DNA of 64,000 nucleotides from Candidatus Rifleibacterium amylolyticum (lineage in GTDB: Bacteria; Muiribacteriota; Ozemobacteria; Ozemobacterales; Ozemobacteraceae). Where the stretch lies: positions 124,001 through 188,000 of the forward strand of contig JAACJG010000003.1 in the NCBI GenBank assembly GCA_009917695.1. Reading direction: 5' to 3'. Below, in pieces: positions 17,744 through 26,100 of this stretch (the stretch's first letter is position 1; each line of letters begins with the position of its first letter). A program made the position numbers and the translations under genes. Below the pieces are notes generated by a model that ran no database searches, was not told the origin of the DNA, and saw only the letters and a list, made by a program, of their open reading frames with translations.

Positions 17744-17772
17744 ATTGTCGCTCAGTACCAAAAAAATTTCAA
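17744..17772 (-). promoter_or_regulatory. Candidate promoter of the RRM gene
   Basis: The minus strand reads TTGAAA (17772-17767), 17-nt spacer, GACAAT (17749-17744), giving a leader of roughly 55-60 nt with a weak ACAC/GTGT inverted repeat before the GGAGG site. Confidence 0.4.
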
Positions 17773-17836
17773 GTTGATTGTAAAAAAACCAAAGCTAATG
17801 ATGCAGGTAAATATTCACGGGCTGGAATCGGCTGCG

Positions 17837-17856
17837 GGGTACAAACCATTGTACCC
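17837..17856. promoter_or_regulatory. Perfect 8-bp inverted repeat, possible operator
   Basis: GGGTACAA, loop ACCA, TTGTACCC. There is no U-run after it, so it is not a terminator. Its position 65 nt upstream of the -35 box of the sigma-54 activator gene suits a regulator site. Confidence 0.4.
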
Positions 17857-17920
17857 GGGCAGTGGCTTGGATTATGGGTTCGTTTCAGGCAAGAATTGAG
17901 TATTAGCCGCTTTTGATTTC

Positions 17921-17949
17921 TTGACAGCCGGCACTCTATATGCTACTAT
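17921..17949 (+). promoter_or_regulatory. Sigma-70 promoter of the sigma-54 activator/ComFB/STAS operon
   Basis: Consensus TTGACA (17921-17926), exactly 17 nt, TACTAT (17944-17949). The transcript would have a leader of about 115 nt of no recognised family. Confidence 0.7.
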
Positions 17950-18069
17950 CCATAGATATTGTCTGGGCGCCGGGCGGCTTGTCTGCGTTGCCGGCAACTG
18001 TGGTTAACGTGGTTGTCGTTAAGGTAGCGGTCGACTGGGTTCAAACTTATAAAGTTCTGTCAGGTTATC

Positions 18070-18993
18070 ATGAAAGCAAACATAATCGGTTCCAGCGCAG
18101 CAATTACGGATGTTCTAAACCTTGTAAGCAGGGTTGCTGGCAACGATGTTACTGTTCTGATAACTGGCGAAAGCGGAACCGGCAAAGAAATGGTTGCTGA
18201 GACCATTGTTCAGCAGAGTCCGCGCAGGGTTAAGCCGTTCCTCAAGATCAATTGTGCGGCGATACCTTCTGAGCTCCTTGAAAGTCAAATGTTTGGGCAT
18301 GAACGGGGTGCCTTTACCGGGGCGGTGAGTCGCCAGGAAGGCTGTTTTGAACGTGCCGACGGTGGGTCGCTGTTTCTCGACGAAATCGGCGATATGGCGT
18401 CGATGACTCAAACCAAGCTGCTGCGCGTGTTGCAGGAGCAGGAGTTCGAGCGCATAGGCGGAAACGAAACGATCCGCGTCGATGTGCGCCTGATTGCGGC
18501 GACCAATAAGACGTTGCTCGAAGAGATCAAGCGCGGCAAGTTCAGAGAGGACCTTTATTACCGGCTCAATGTCGTCGAAATTCATATTCCTCCTCTGCGT
18601 GAGCGCATGGAAGATGTGAATGAGCTGGTAGAGCACTTCGTAGCAGAATTCAGGCAGAAATACAACAAGCCTGATCTGGCGGTGAGCAAGCAGGGCATGC
18701 AGACGCTGCTCAACTATGGCTGGCCCGGCAATGTCAGAGAATTGCGCAACGTCATCGAACGCGCAGTGGTATTGTCGAGAACCGCTCAGATCGAGTCTGA
18801 AGACTTCCCTGAGAAGATCAGACAACCGTCATTATTGCCTGGCGACAGCAATGAAGAAGACCATATCTTCACGCTTCAGGAAATGGAGCGCATGTATGTG
18901 CGCAAAGTGCTTGAATACGCAGGTGGCAACAAATTGAAGGCTGCTCGACTATTGAACATTGATCCCAAGACATTGAGAACAAAACTAGGTTAG
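18070..18993 (+). CDS. Sigma-54 activator, AAA+ domain with Fis-type HTH and no sensor domain
   Basis: 307 residues. The AAA+ domain starts almost at the N-terminus: Walker A GESGTGKE (33-40), the sigma-54 contact loop GAFTGA (80-85), Walker B SLFLDEIGD (100-108), arginine fingers in LYYRLNV and PPLRER, and GWPGNVREL. A Fis-like helix-turn-helix forms the C-terminus (NKLKAARLLNIDPKTLRTKL). No receiver, PAS or GAF domain is present, as in PspF-type activators, so control must come from expression level or a partner. It is followed by ComFB and STAS genes. The ribosome site is weak (AGG). Confidence 0.92.
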   Translation: MKANIIGSSAAITDVLNLVSRVAGNDVTVLITGESGTGKEMVAETIVQQSPRRVKPFLKINCAAIPSELLESQMFGHERGAFTGAVSRQEGCFERADGGSLFLDEIGDMASMTQTKLLRVLQEQEFERIGGNETIRVDVRLIAATNKTLLEEIKRGKFREDLYYRLNVVEIHIPPLRERMEDVNELVEHFVAEFRQKYNKPDLAVSKQGMQTLLNYGWPGNVRELRNVIERAVVLSRTAQIESEDFPEKIRQPSLLPGDSNEEDHIFTLQEMERMYVRKVLEYAGGNKLKAARLLNIDPKTLRTKLG

Positions 18994-19007
18994 GATGGCA
19001 GGTAAGC

Positions 19008-19280
19008 ATGGAAGAAGTTATTCTGGTGAACAAGATGGAGGGTGTTGTCAAGCAGATGGCTGAAAGGATGCTGTCTGAGAGTGGCATGTGCAGCTGTCCG
19101 CGTTGCCTTCTCGATGTGCTGGCGCTCGCCCTTAATTCTCTGCCGCCGAAATACGTTGTGACGAATATTGGCAACGCAGTTACCAATGTCGATCTTGATT
19201 CGTCGCAATGGAAAGCAAACGTTACCATGGCGGTCTGTAATGCCATTAATGTTGTTAAGAGCCGACCCAGGCACAGTTGA
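19008..19280 (+). CDS. ComFB-family protein
   Basis: 90 residues. It shows the late-competence ComFB pattern: CSCPRCLLDVLALALNSLPP with Cys28, Cys30 and Cys33, then PKYVVTNIG. In Bacillus the comF operon includes such a protein; in cyanobacteria related proteins bind c-di-GMP. No competence gene is beside it here. It starts 15 nt after the sigma-54 activator and precedes a STAS protein, so a regulatory job is more likely than DNA uptake. Confidence 0.8.
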   Translation: MEEVILVNKMEGVVKQMAERMLSESGMCSCPRCLLDVLALALNSLPPKYVVTNIGNAVTNVDLDSSQWKANVTMAVCNAINVVKSRPRHS

Positions 19281-19308
19281 TTGTGTCTGATTTATCGTGG
19301 AGGACAAA

Positions 19309-19674
19309 ATGACTGACCAGAAATCAGAAAAGGAAAAACTCAGCTTTGAACGGAAGGACGCAACCAAGGGCTATATAGTCCTCTCGCTGATCGGCGACCT
19401 GGACATGTGGACGCTGCCGGTTGCCAAGGAACAGATTCAGAAGCTGATCGATGAAAACAAGGTAAAAGTGGTTCTTGATCTCGAAAGAACCAATTACATA
19501 GATTCTTCCGGTCTCGGATTCTTCATCGGAACGCTCAAGAAATTGCGTGATGCCGGCGGAGAGCTGATTCTGATCAATCTGAATGCCTATATCTACGGCA
19601 TTTTCCAGCTGATTCAGCTGCAGCACATTATCAGAACCTACGACAGTCTTGAAGAAGCGACAAAAGAATTTTAA
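19309..19674 (+). CDS. STAS-domain anti-sigma-factor antagonist
   Basis: 121 residues, a single STAS domain like SpoIIAA/RsbV: GDLDMWTLP near 29-37 and the phospho-acceptor motif YIDSSGLG with Ser66-Ser67. Such proteins bind an anti-sigma kinase when unphosphorylated; no kinase or PP2C phosphatase is encoded nearby. The ATG at 19309 is used because GTGGAGGA (19297-19304) is its ribosome site; a GTG start at 19297 would use the ribosome site itself as codons. Confidence 0.88.
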   Translation: MTDQKSEKEKLSFERKDATKGYIVLSLIGDLDMWTLPVAKEQIQKLIDENKVKVVLDLERTNYIDSSGLGFFIGTLKKLRDAGGELILINLNAYIYGIFQLIQLQHIIRTYDSLEEATKEF

Positions 19675-19695
19675 CCCCAAAGGGAGAACGCGAAA

Positions 19696-19971
19696 ATGAA
19701 ACAGAATGTCCACCCCAAAACCAACCTGATCAACGTTACCTGTGCCTGTGGCAATTCATTTGAAACCATTTCGACTGCCGCTGAAATGAAGGTCGAAGTT
19801 TGTTCTGAATGTCATCCATTTTTCACTGGCACTCAGCGCTTTGTTGATACTACCGGTCGCGTAGAACGCTTCAAGGCCAAACTGGAAACCCAGAAAAAGG
19901 TTGCCGAAGCTGCTGCTACCAAAAAGGCCAAAAAAGCTCCTAAAACCCAGACCGAAAACAAAGCCGAGTAA
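19696..19971 (+). CDS. rpmE: 50S ribosomal protein L31, zinc-binding type
   Basis: 91 residues. Begins [10 protein letters not shown] and has the zinc ligands CAC (16, 18) and CSEC (36, 39), so it is the C+ form. The C-terminal tail (about residues 65-91) is lysine/alanine-rich and somewhat longer than in Escherichia coli. GGGAG ribosome site. A strong terminator follows. Confidence 0.95.
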   Translation: MKQNVHPKTNLINVTCACGNSFETISTAAEMKVEVCSECHPFFTGTQRFVDTTGRVERFKAKLETQKKVAEAAATKKAKKAPKTQTENKAE

Positions 19972-19989
19972 TACGGCCGATGCTCGTTG

Positions 19990-20031
19990 AAAATCTGCTG
20001 CCAGGTGAAAAGCCGCCGGCAGCAGATTTTT
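19990..20031 (+). terminator. Rho-independent terminator after rpmE
   Basis: A perfect 13-bp stem (AAAATCTGCTGCC with GGCAGCAGATTTT), 15-nt loop, then T. It closes the sigma-54 activator-rpmE operon. Confidence 0.85.
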
Positions 20032-20061
20032 GCTGCTTTAACTGATTGATGGGAGCAAGAT

Positions 20062-20790
20062 TTGACTGTTCTGTTGATGCGCAATACGCCCGATCCCGAT
20101 CGACTGGTGGCCCTGGCAGCGCGGCGCTGCTATTCTGCCCGCGCGGCCGGTGAGATCGAAGAACGTCTGTCTCTCGAAGAGATCGAGCGATTGCTCGACT
20201 TTTTGCGACAGCGCAACCATCTGTCGCCTTTCGAACATGCCGAGTTTACCTTTTCGGTCGATGGTGTTTCGCGCGCTCTGTCGCATCAGCTGGTGCGACA
20301 TCGTATGGCCTCGTATTCACAGGAAAGCCAGCGTTACGTCAATTACCTGAAAGTACAGCAACTGCCATACGTAGTGCCACCCAGCATAGCTGAAAATCCA
20401 GAAGCGGCCGAGATTTATCGACGTGCACTGGACGTTACTCTGGCAGCCTATCGCGATATGGTGAATGTCGGCGTAAAACCTGAAGACGCGCGTTATGTGT
20501 TCCCTAATGCAATCGAAACCAAGCTTATTTTTACCTTCAATGCACGTAGTCTGTTCAACTTTTTTGAGCAGCGCTGCTGTATCAAGGCACAATGGGAAAT
20601 CAGAAACCTGGCTTTTGACATGCTCAAAGCTGTGCGCAAGGTGGCCCCGCTGATTTTTAAGAGCGCCGGCGCTCCCTGTCAGTTTGCCACGGCACCTTAT
20701 TGTCGAGAGAACGATCGCGAATGCCCTTTATACAAATCCATGATGAAGAGGACAAACGAAAATGACCAGCAAAACTCTGGAAGACCTTAG
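20062..20790 (+). CDS. thyX: Flavin-dependent thymidylate synthase ThyX
   Basis: 242 residues. Makes dTMP from dUMP with FADH2 and methylene-tetrahydrofolate. The ThyX signature RHRMASYSQESQR (79-91) is complete. It starts with TTG, supported by GGGAG 7-8 nt upstream. The C-terminus overlaps the next gene by 29 nt. No thyA is in the window. Confidence 0.95.
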   Translation: MTVLLMRNTPDPDRLVALAARRCYSARAAGEIEERLSLEEIERLLDFLRQRNHLSPFEHAEFTFSVDGVSRALSHQLVRHRMASYSQESQRYVNYLKVQQLPYVVPPSIAENPEAAEIYRRALDVTLAAYRDMVNVGVKPEDARYVFPNAIETKLIFTFNARSLFNFFEQRCCIKAQWEIRNLAFDMLKAVRKVAPLIFKSAGAPCQFATAPYCRENDRECPLYKSMMKRTNENDQQNSGRP

Positions 20791-21850
20791 AAAAGACCTC
20801 GATACTATCGACAGCAAAATCGTTGAATTGCTCGATCAGCGGGCTTTAATGGCTCTTGATCTGCGGGCTGCCAAGCTGGCCGCCGGAATCGAGCATGCGT
20901 TGGTGCCGGTGCGAGAGTCGCAGGTTTTTGCCCGACTTGCAAATGCCCGGTTGAACAAGCTGACGCATCAGCAGCTCGAACAGATTTTCGTAGAGATCGT
21001 TTCTGCCTGTCGTGAGCTGCAGGCGCACAACCGCGTTTGTGTTCTCGATGAGAAGGCCGGCTGGGTTAATGCCTCTGCTGTCAATCGTTTTGGCAGTTCC
21101 TGCGAAGTGGTTGCCGCCGATACCTTTGAAGATTTTACTTCTGAACTTAATAGAGTTCCCGGAACCTTTGGTTTTGCTTCATTTACACCTGACTTTTCTT
21201 ATGAGCGCCTCAATTTTATCGATGCACTGATGTCTGAAAGGCTTTATGTCGTCGAAGAATTCAACCATTCACCAGAATTCTGTGTTGTCAGCAATACCGC
21301 CAGAGATCTTTCTGAAGCCGGAGAAATCTGCGTTACCGCTGATATGCTCAGACAGTTGCGGCAGTTCTTTATTTCGCTTTCCTATGATCTCAAGATCAGG
21401 ATATGTCGAAGTATGACTGAGGTTCTCGAAAACATGCAGAGCGTCAACCCGGTAGCGGCAGTATTGCCAGTCGAAATCGCCAAATCTGCCGAGGGTCTGA
21501 TAATACTTAGAAGCGGTCTCAAAATAGAATCCATGCCGAGAATCAGGTTTTTTACCCTCTCATCCAAGCCGATAAACGAATATGCTGCCGGATTGAAGAC
21601 GCTGCTGCTCTGTGCAATGGACGAATACAGCGACAAATTGAGTCTTGTTTTTTCAAGCCTGCGGCAGCAGAAGATCCAGGTAACCGACGTTCACAGCGTC
21701 GAGTTTTCGGGAAAACCTTTCAACAGCATCGCTGCCATCGAAATGATATTGCCGGAGAGTGAAGACAGCTTCAAAAAGGCATTGGCTGAAATCGAGTCGG
21801 CCAGCCTGCTGCTCAAAGTTTGCGGTTATTTTCCAGTGTTTCGCGAATAA
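20762..21850 (+). CDS. Divergent P-protein: chorismate mutase, degenerate prephenate-dehydratase-like region, ACT domain
   Basis: 362 residues with the layout of bifunctional PheA. Residues 1-85 form an AroQ-type chorismate mutase helix bundle (RKDLDTIDSKIVELLDQR, then RAAKLA and an ARL...L...IFVEIVSACRELQ end). Residues 90-265 fit the dehydratase fold, but the expected GPxGTxS entry motif reads VLDEKAGWVNASA and the TRF catalytic motif is absent. Residues 275-355 resemble an ACT regulatory domain. The enzyme may retain only mutase activity or have a regulatory role. Its ATG lies inside thyX (29-nt overlap), so expression is coupled to thyX. Confidence 0.75.
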   Translation: MTSKTLEDLRKDLDTIDSKIVELLDQRALMALDLRAAKLAAGIEHALVPVRESQVFARLANARLNKLTHQQLEQIFVEIVSACRELQAHNRVCVLDEKAGWVNASAVNRFGSSCEVVAADTFEDFTSELNRVPGTFGFASFTPDFSYERLNFIDALMSERLYVVEEFNHSPEFCVVSNTARDLSEAGEICVTADMLRQLRQFFISLSYDLKIRICRSMTEVLENMQSVNPVAAVLPVEIAKSAEGLIILRSGLKIESMPRIRFFTLSSKPINEYAAGLKTLLLCAMDEYSDKLSLVFSSLRQQKIQVTDVHSVEFSGKPFNSIAAIEMILPESEDSFKKALAEIESASLLLKVCGYFPVFRE

Positions 21851-21853
21851 ATC

Positions 21854-23230
21854 ATGAAAATTGTAATTTCGGGCGGAACCGAAATCGGTCTGCTGTTTGC
21901 AAAAGTTCTGGCTGACAATAACGATCTGCATGTTATCGAAAGTGATTCTGAGGCGATAAAAAAGCTCGAGCAGCTTGATCTTCAGGTCGTTAATGGTAAT
22001 CCGACCGCCCTTTCAGTTCTGCAGGAAGCAAGAATAGAGCAGGCCGACGCTTTTATCGCCTGCGCCCATTCTGATGAAGTAAACGTTATCTCATGTCTTG
22101 CCGTTAAGCAGATGAGCAAGGCCCGCACCTTCTGCTTCGTCAATCGCTCGCATTATTTCGAGACTTTTGCCGGAGAACTTGGTGAAGAGCTGATCATAGA
22201 TCGTATTATCTGGCCCGAGATGCTTCTGGGCGAATACATTGCGCAGATCATAACGGTTCCGGGTGCCATCGACGTTAAGATTTTTGAGAGTGAAGATCTC
22301 AAGCTTCTTGAATTCAGACTTAAGCCGGGCGATGCCGCTATCGGCAAACATCTGAAAGATCTCAATATTCCAACCGGAGCTCTTGCTGTTGCCCTGTTTC
22401 GCGATGAACACGTAGTTATTCCGGGTGGTATGACTAAGCTGGCAGAAGGTGACAAGATTATTTTTATCGGCCATGAAGCCAGCATGCGTAAAGTCGAACA
22501 TCGCTTCAACCCGGCGCCTGGCCGCAAAAACCAGAACGTCGTGATTGTCGGTGGTGGCAACGTTGGTTTTATTCTGGCAAAAACCCTCGAAATGAGCGGC
22601 ACCGTCAAAGTTCGTCTCATCGAATCTTCGATAAAACAATGCGAAAGTCTGGCAGACCGTCTGAGTGATAAGGTTTTGATCCTCAATGCCGATGGCACTG
22701 ATCCCGGCTTTCTGCGTGCTCAACAGGTTGCCAACTGTGACTGTCTGGTGACATTAACCGGCAATGATGAGCGTAATCTCTTTGTCTCGATGCATGCCAA
22801 GCAGCTTAATGCCAAAAAGGTAATTACCCGCGCCCACAACGTCGATAACATCGACTTTTTTGAAAGACTGGGGGTAGATGTTGCCCTGAGTTCTCAGTTT
22901 ATCGCAGTTCAGAGTGTTAACCGGCAGATTCTCGAAGAAAGTGTCGATGTATTCACTATTTTCGAAAAGGGTAAAGCCGAAATTCGTGAGATTGCGGTTC
23001 CGGCAAATTTTCCGCCGACCAAACTCATGGACCTGAAACTGCCGGAAGGTGTCATCATCGCGGCAATCCGTCGTGGCGGCCGCACCATGGTGCCATGTGG
23101 CCAGGACAAGGTAAAAGGTAAAGATAATCTTCGCGTGTTCTGCGCTTCAGACCGTGGTGAAACTCTGCTTAATTTTCTGCAGCAATACACTCAAGCTGCT
23201 GAAAAAGCTGAAGAAGAAGCAGATTCATGA
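21854..23230 (+). CDS. trkA: Trk potassium uptake system, NAD-binding subunit TrkA
   Basis: 458 residues, cytoplasmic regulator of the TrkH channel. Two RCK_N/RCK_C units: the first nucleotide loop is atypical (SGGTEIG, lacking the central Gly of GxGxxG), the second is canonical (VGGGNVG, near 233-239). Both halves carry a C-terminal TrkA_C region (FRLKPGDAAIGKHL and VPANFPPTKLMDLKLPEGV). It starts 3 nt after the preceding gene and its stop overlaps the trkH start (ATGA). Confidence 0.92.
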   Translation: MKIVISGGTEIGLLFAKVLADNNDLHVIESDSEAIKKLEQLDLQVVNGNPTALSVLQEARIEQADAFIACAHSDEVNVISCLAVKQMSKARTFCFVNRSHYFETFAGELGEELIIDRIIWPEMLLGEYIAQIITVPGAIDVKIFESEDLKLLEFRLKPGDAAIGKHLKDLNIPTGALAVALFRDEHVVIPGGMTKLAEGDKIIFIGHEASMRKVEHRFNPAPGRKNQNVVIVGGGNVGFILAKTLEMSGTVKVRLIESSIKQCESLADRLSDKVLILNADGTDPGFLRAQQVANCDCLVTLTGNDERNLFVSMHAKQLNAKKVITRAHNVDNIDFFERLGVDVALSSQFIAVQSVNRQILEESVDVFTIFEKGKAEIREIAVPANFPPTKLMDLKLPEGVIIAAIRRGGRTMVPCGQDKVKGKDNLRVFCASDRGETLLNFLQQYTQAAEKAEEEADS

Positions 23231-24687
23231 TCCGGTTCCGTATAGTTTTTTCGGTTGTCGGCATCATTGTGCAGGGTTTCGCCGCGTTGATGCTGATTCC
23301 ATTGCTTTCAGCGCTGCTGGCAAAACAGTATGATTCTGCCGGAATGTTCGTTTTGTGCAGCCTGATCGGCCTGTTTGGCGGTCAGCTCGCCTGGCGCTGT
23401 CATAAAGAAAAGAACTTCGATGACCTGACAAGAGTGGAAGGCATGGCCGCCGTGGCCTTCAGCTGGATGGGAGTGGCTCTGGTCGGCGCCGTTCCTTATC
23501 TGGGATTTGGCATAGGTTTTATCGACGCGCTTTTTGAGGCGATGAGCGGGTTCACTACAACTGGCGCAACCATTCTCAAGGACTTTTCCATTCTCAACAG
23601 CTCGATGTTTTTTTATCGCGGTTACACGCAATGGCTGGGTGGTATGGGCATTCTCGTTTTGTTCGTTGCCATTTTGCCATATCTGGCTGTATCAGGTCGC
23701 CAGCTTTTTTTTGCCGAAACTTCATCAGCCAGTAAAGAAAAGCTGACGCCGCGTGTCAGTGACACTGCCCGCCGCCTGTGGGGCTGGTATTTTTTTCTCA
23801 CAGTTCTTCAATCGGTAATTTTATTCGGTCTTGGCATGCCACTGAACGATGCCATTGCCAACTCTTTTACAACCATGGCGGCCGGCGGTTTTTCGCCGCA
23901 TCCCGAGAGTATCATGGGCTATAAGAATCCTGGCGCGGAGTGGGTCATCATAATTTTCATGTTTCTGGCCGGCGCCAACTTTACCTTGCAGGTTAAAGGA
24001 ATCAGGGGAAATCTGGGTTCGTTTTTCAACAACCCGGAACTTCGTCTTTATGTGCTGATTATTGCGGTTGCCACTGTTCTTTTGTCTTTGAATCTCTATG
24101 CTGCCGATTGTCAGACAGGTATGCTCTGCACCTTGCGAACTGCAATGTTTCAAAACATCAGTATATTGACTACCACGGGTTTTGCTACTGTCGATTTTGA
24201 GCTATGGTCAGATGGTGCCAAGGTAATTCTGCTGGTTCTGATGTTTATTGGCGGCTGTTCAGGCTCGGCTGGCGGCGGTATCAAAGTTGTCAGACTTCTG
24301 TTGATGTTGCGCTATCTTGGTTGTGTTCTCCTCAAGGCGATACACCCAAGCGCTGTTATAACCATCAAGCTCGACAAGAGAATTTTCAAGGAATTTGAAA
24401 TCCAGCCGGTTTTTTCGTTTGTCGCTTTATACTTCGCCTTTTTTGCAGTAGGTGGAACTATTGCAGCGTTGCTTGAGAACAATCTGATTGTTGGTTATAC
24501 CGGAGCGATCGCAACGCTTGGCAATATCGGCCCCGGTTTTGGCTTTATTGGCCCGATGGGGAGCTTCGCCGATCTGCATTGGCTCACCCGCAGCATTTAC
24601 ATTTTTCTGATGTGGGCCGGTCGCCTCGAAATAATGGCGGTAGCTGTTCTTTTACGCTTTGAAACCTGGAGCGATTCACGCTGGTAG
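23227..24687 (+). CDS. trkH: Trk potassium uptake system, channel subunit TrkH
   Basis: 486 residues with repeated M1-P-M2 units. Selectivity-filter-like loops are visible: SGFTTTGATI, FTTMAAGGFSP, ILTTTGFATVDF and ATLGNIGPGF, and the GGCSGSAGGGIKV loop. It forms K+ uptake with the TrkA protein encoded directly upstream (4-nt overlap). It converges on mnmA with a 1-nt gap. Confidence 0.93.
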   Translation: MIRFRIVFSVVGIIVQGFAALMLIPLLSALLAKQYDSAGMFVLCSLIGLFGGQLAWRCHKEKNFDDLTRVEGMAAVAFSWMGVALVGAVPYLGFGIGFIDALFEAMSGFTTTGATILKDFSILNSSMFFYRGYTQWLGGMGILVLFVAILPYLAVSGRQLFFAETSSASKEKLTPRVSDTARRLWGWYFFLTVLQSVILFGLGMPLNDAIANSFTTMAAGGFSPHPESIMGYKNPGAEWVIIIFMFLAGANFTLQVKGIRGNLGSFFNNPELRLYVLIIAVATVLLSLNLYAADCQTGMLCTLRTAMFQNISILTTTGFATVDFELWSDGAKVILLVLMFIGGCSGSAGGGIKVVRLLLMLRYLGCVLLKAIHPSAVITIKLDKRIFKEFEIQPVFSFVALYFAFFAVGGTIAALLENNLIVGYTGAIATLGNIGPGFGFIGPMGSFADLHWLTRSIYIFLMWAGRLEIMAVAVLLRFETWSDSRW

Positions 24688-24688
24688 A

Positions 24689-25768
24689 TTATTTCTGTAT
24701 CCAGCCGCCGCCGAGCAGCTGTGAGTCTTTGTATATTGCGAGGCGTTGCCCAGGCGTCACTGCTGCCAGGGGCTTATGCAGTTTTACCAGTGCCTTGTCG
24801 CCCTGCCGATAGACAGTTGCTGGCTGTAGAGGCTGACGGTATCTTGTCTGAATCTGGCAGTCGAGACTGTCATGCTCGAAGTCGAGCCAGTTCATGTCGT
24901 TTGCCGAGAAACTCTCGCAAAGCAGGCGGTCAGGGTCTGTGCTGACGGTTATGCGGCCTGTTTTGGCATCGATATCGGTTACATAAGCAGGCTTGCCAAG
25001 CGCTATACCAAGCTTTTTGCGCTGGCCGATGGTAAAGAATTCGATGCCTTCGTGCTCGCCAAGCACTGTGCCGTTTTCATCGACGAAGAGGCCCTTATGC
25101 GGCCTGGCGTTGAAATGGCGGCAGAGAGTCAGGGCAAAGGTTTCGCCCTTGTAGCCAAAGCAGGCATCCTGGCTTTCCTGCTTTTTTGCATTAGGCAGGC
25201 CAAGTTTTTCTGCCATGGCCCTTACCTCGGGCTTGTTCATTTCGCCAAGCGGCATGTGGCAGAAGTTGAGTTGTTTCTGAGTTAAAGCCGAAAGGAAATA
25301 GGTCTGGTCTTTTTCGTTGTCGCTGCCTTTAAAAAGTCTGGCTTTTTCAGGGTTGTCGCGGTTGATTACGGCATAATGCCCGGTGATGATGCCACTGGCT
25401 CCAATCTCTTCGGCAAAACGCTCGAGTACAGGCCCGAATTTGAGGTGATAGTTGCACAAAACACAGGGGTTGGGGGTGCGTCCGGCCTGATATTCATCGA
25501 GGGCATATTTAAGAATTTTATCGGCAAAGTCTTCTCTCACCGAGATAAAACGATGGGTAATGCCGAGTTTGTCGGCAACCTGACGGGCCTGAATGTTGTC
25601 GTCGAGGCCGCAGCAGGATTTTGTCTTTTCGCGGCTGTTATCGCAGGTCTTCATTTTGAGGGTGACGCCAACCACCTGATAACCGCGTTCAAGATAGATT
25701 GCTGCCGCAACTGATGAGTCGACGCCGCCACTCATTGCTGCGATATATATTTTTGTTTTGCCGGTCAT
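24689..25768 (-). CDS. mnmA: tRNA-specific 2-thiouridylase MnmA
   Basis: 359 residues. Thiolates U34 of tRNA for Lys, Glu and Gln. PP-loop SGGVDSS (13-19), catalytic Cys102 in PNPCVLCN and the persulfide Cys203 in ESQDACFGY are all present, as is the GQRKKLGI motif. The start at 25768 (MTGKTK) is preferred over a longer reading because it aligns with the family N-terminus; the upstream box is a weak GGGTGG. Confidence 0.94.
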   Translation of the reverse strand: MTGKTKIYIAAMSGGVDSSVAAAIYLERGYQVVGVTLKMKTCDNSREKTKSCCGLDDNIQARQVADKLGITHRFISVREDFADKILKYALDEYQAGRTPNPCVLCNYHLKFGPVLERFAEEIGASGIITGHYAVINRDNPEKARLFKGSDNEKDQTYFLSALTQKQLNFCHMPLGEMNKPEVRAMAEKLGLPNAKKQESQDACFGYKGETFALTLCRHFNARPHKGLFVDENGTVLGEHEGIEFFTIGQRKKLGIALGKPAYVTDIDAKTGRITVSTDPDRLLCESFSANDMNWLDFEHDSLDCQIQTRYRQPLQPATVYRQGDKALVKLHKPLAAVTPGQRLAIYKDSQLLGGGWIQK

Positions 25769-26100
25769 ATTGTTACCACCCGCGGTCAGACATTGTTGCG
25801 GCGTCAGCATAACTGATTGTCGGCAAAAATGCAAAAGCAGAAGAGCAATCCGCAGATTTCACAGATTTCCGCAGATTAAATTTATATAAATCTATCAAAA
25901 GCGGCTAAAAAAAAGAATCCGGGGTTATACCCGGACTGAAAAATAAGGAGGCAAACAAATCCATGCAGTTTTTCGACCGCAAATGAGGTTTTGTTAACAA
26001 TAATTTTTGCTGCATCAGCGTACAAACACAGACAATCGCAGATTCTCGGCAGCTTTGCCGTATCACACAAAACGCCAACAGAGCGAAATATTTTTACTTT
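25769..26100. other. 332-nt intergenic region
   Basis: It holds the CGCAGATTT repeats, a GGAGG-like purine run near 25948 with no convincing gene behind it, and another partial repeat unit near 26028-26046. I see no gene, RNA or strong terminator here. Confidence 0.5.
25850..25878. repeat. CGCAGATTT-type tandem intergenic repeat
   Basis: Three near-identical units in a row: CCGCAGATTT, CACAGATTT, CCGCAGATTA. Related units occur near 26028-26046 and at 39259-39290. I recall similar intergenic (CGCAGATT)n-like units from other environmental genomes. Confidence 0.5.

Larger units (their letters stand above)
17681..18069. other. 389-nt intergenic region between the divergent RRM and sigma-54 activator genes
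   Basis: It holds the RRM promoter on the minus strand, the GGGTACAA hairpin/palindrome at 17837-17856, the strong plus-strand promoter at 17921-17949 and a leader of about 115 nt. No open frame with a ribosome site is seen in it. Confidence 0.6.

Noticed and set aside
25882-26070. 62-codon minus-strand frame in the mnmA upstream gap
   Set aside because: No ribosome site, biased low-complexity translation, and it crosses repeat units.
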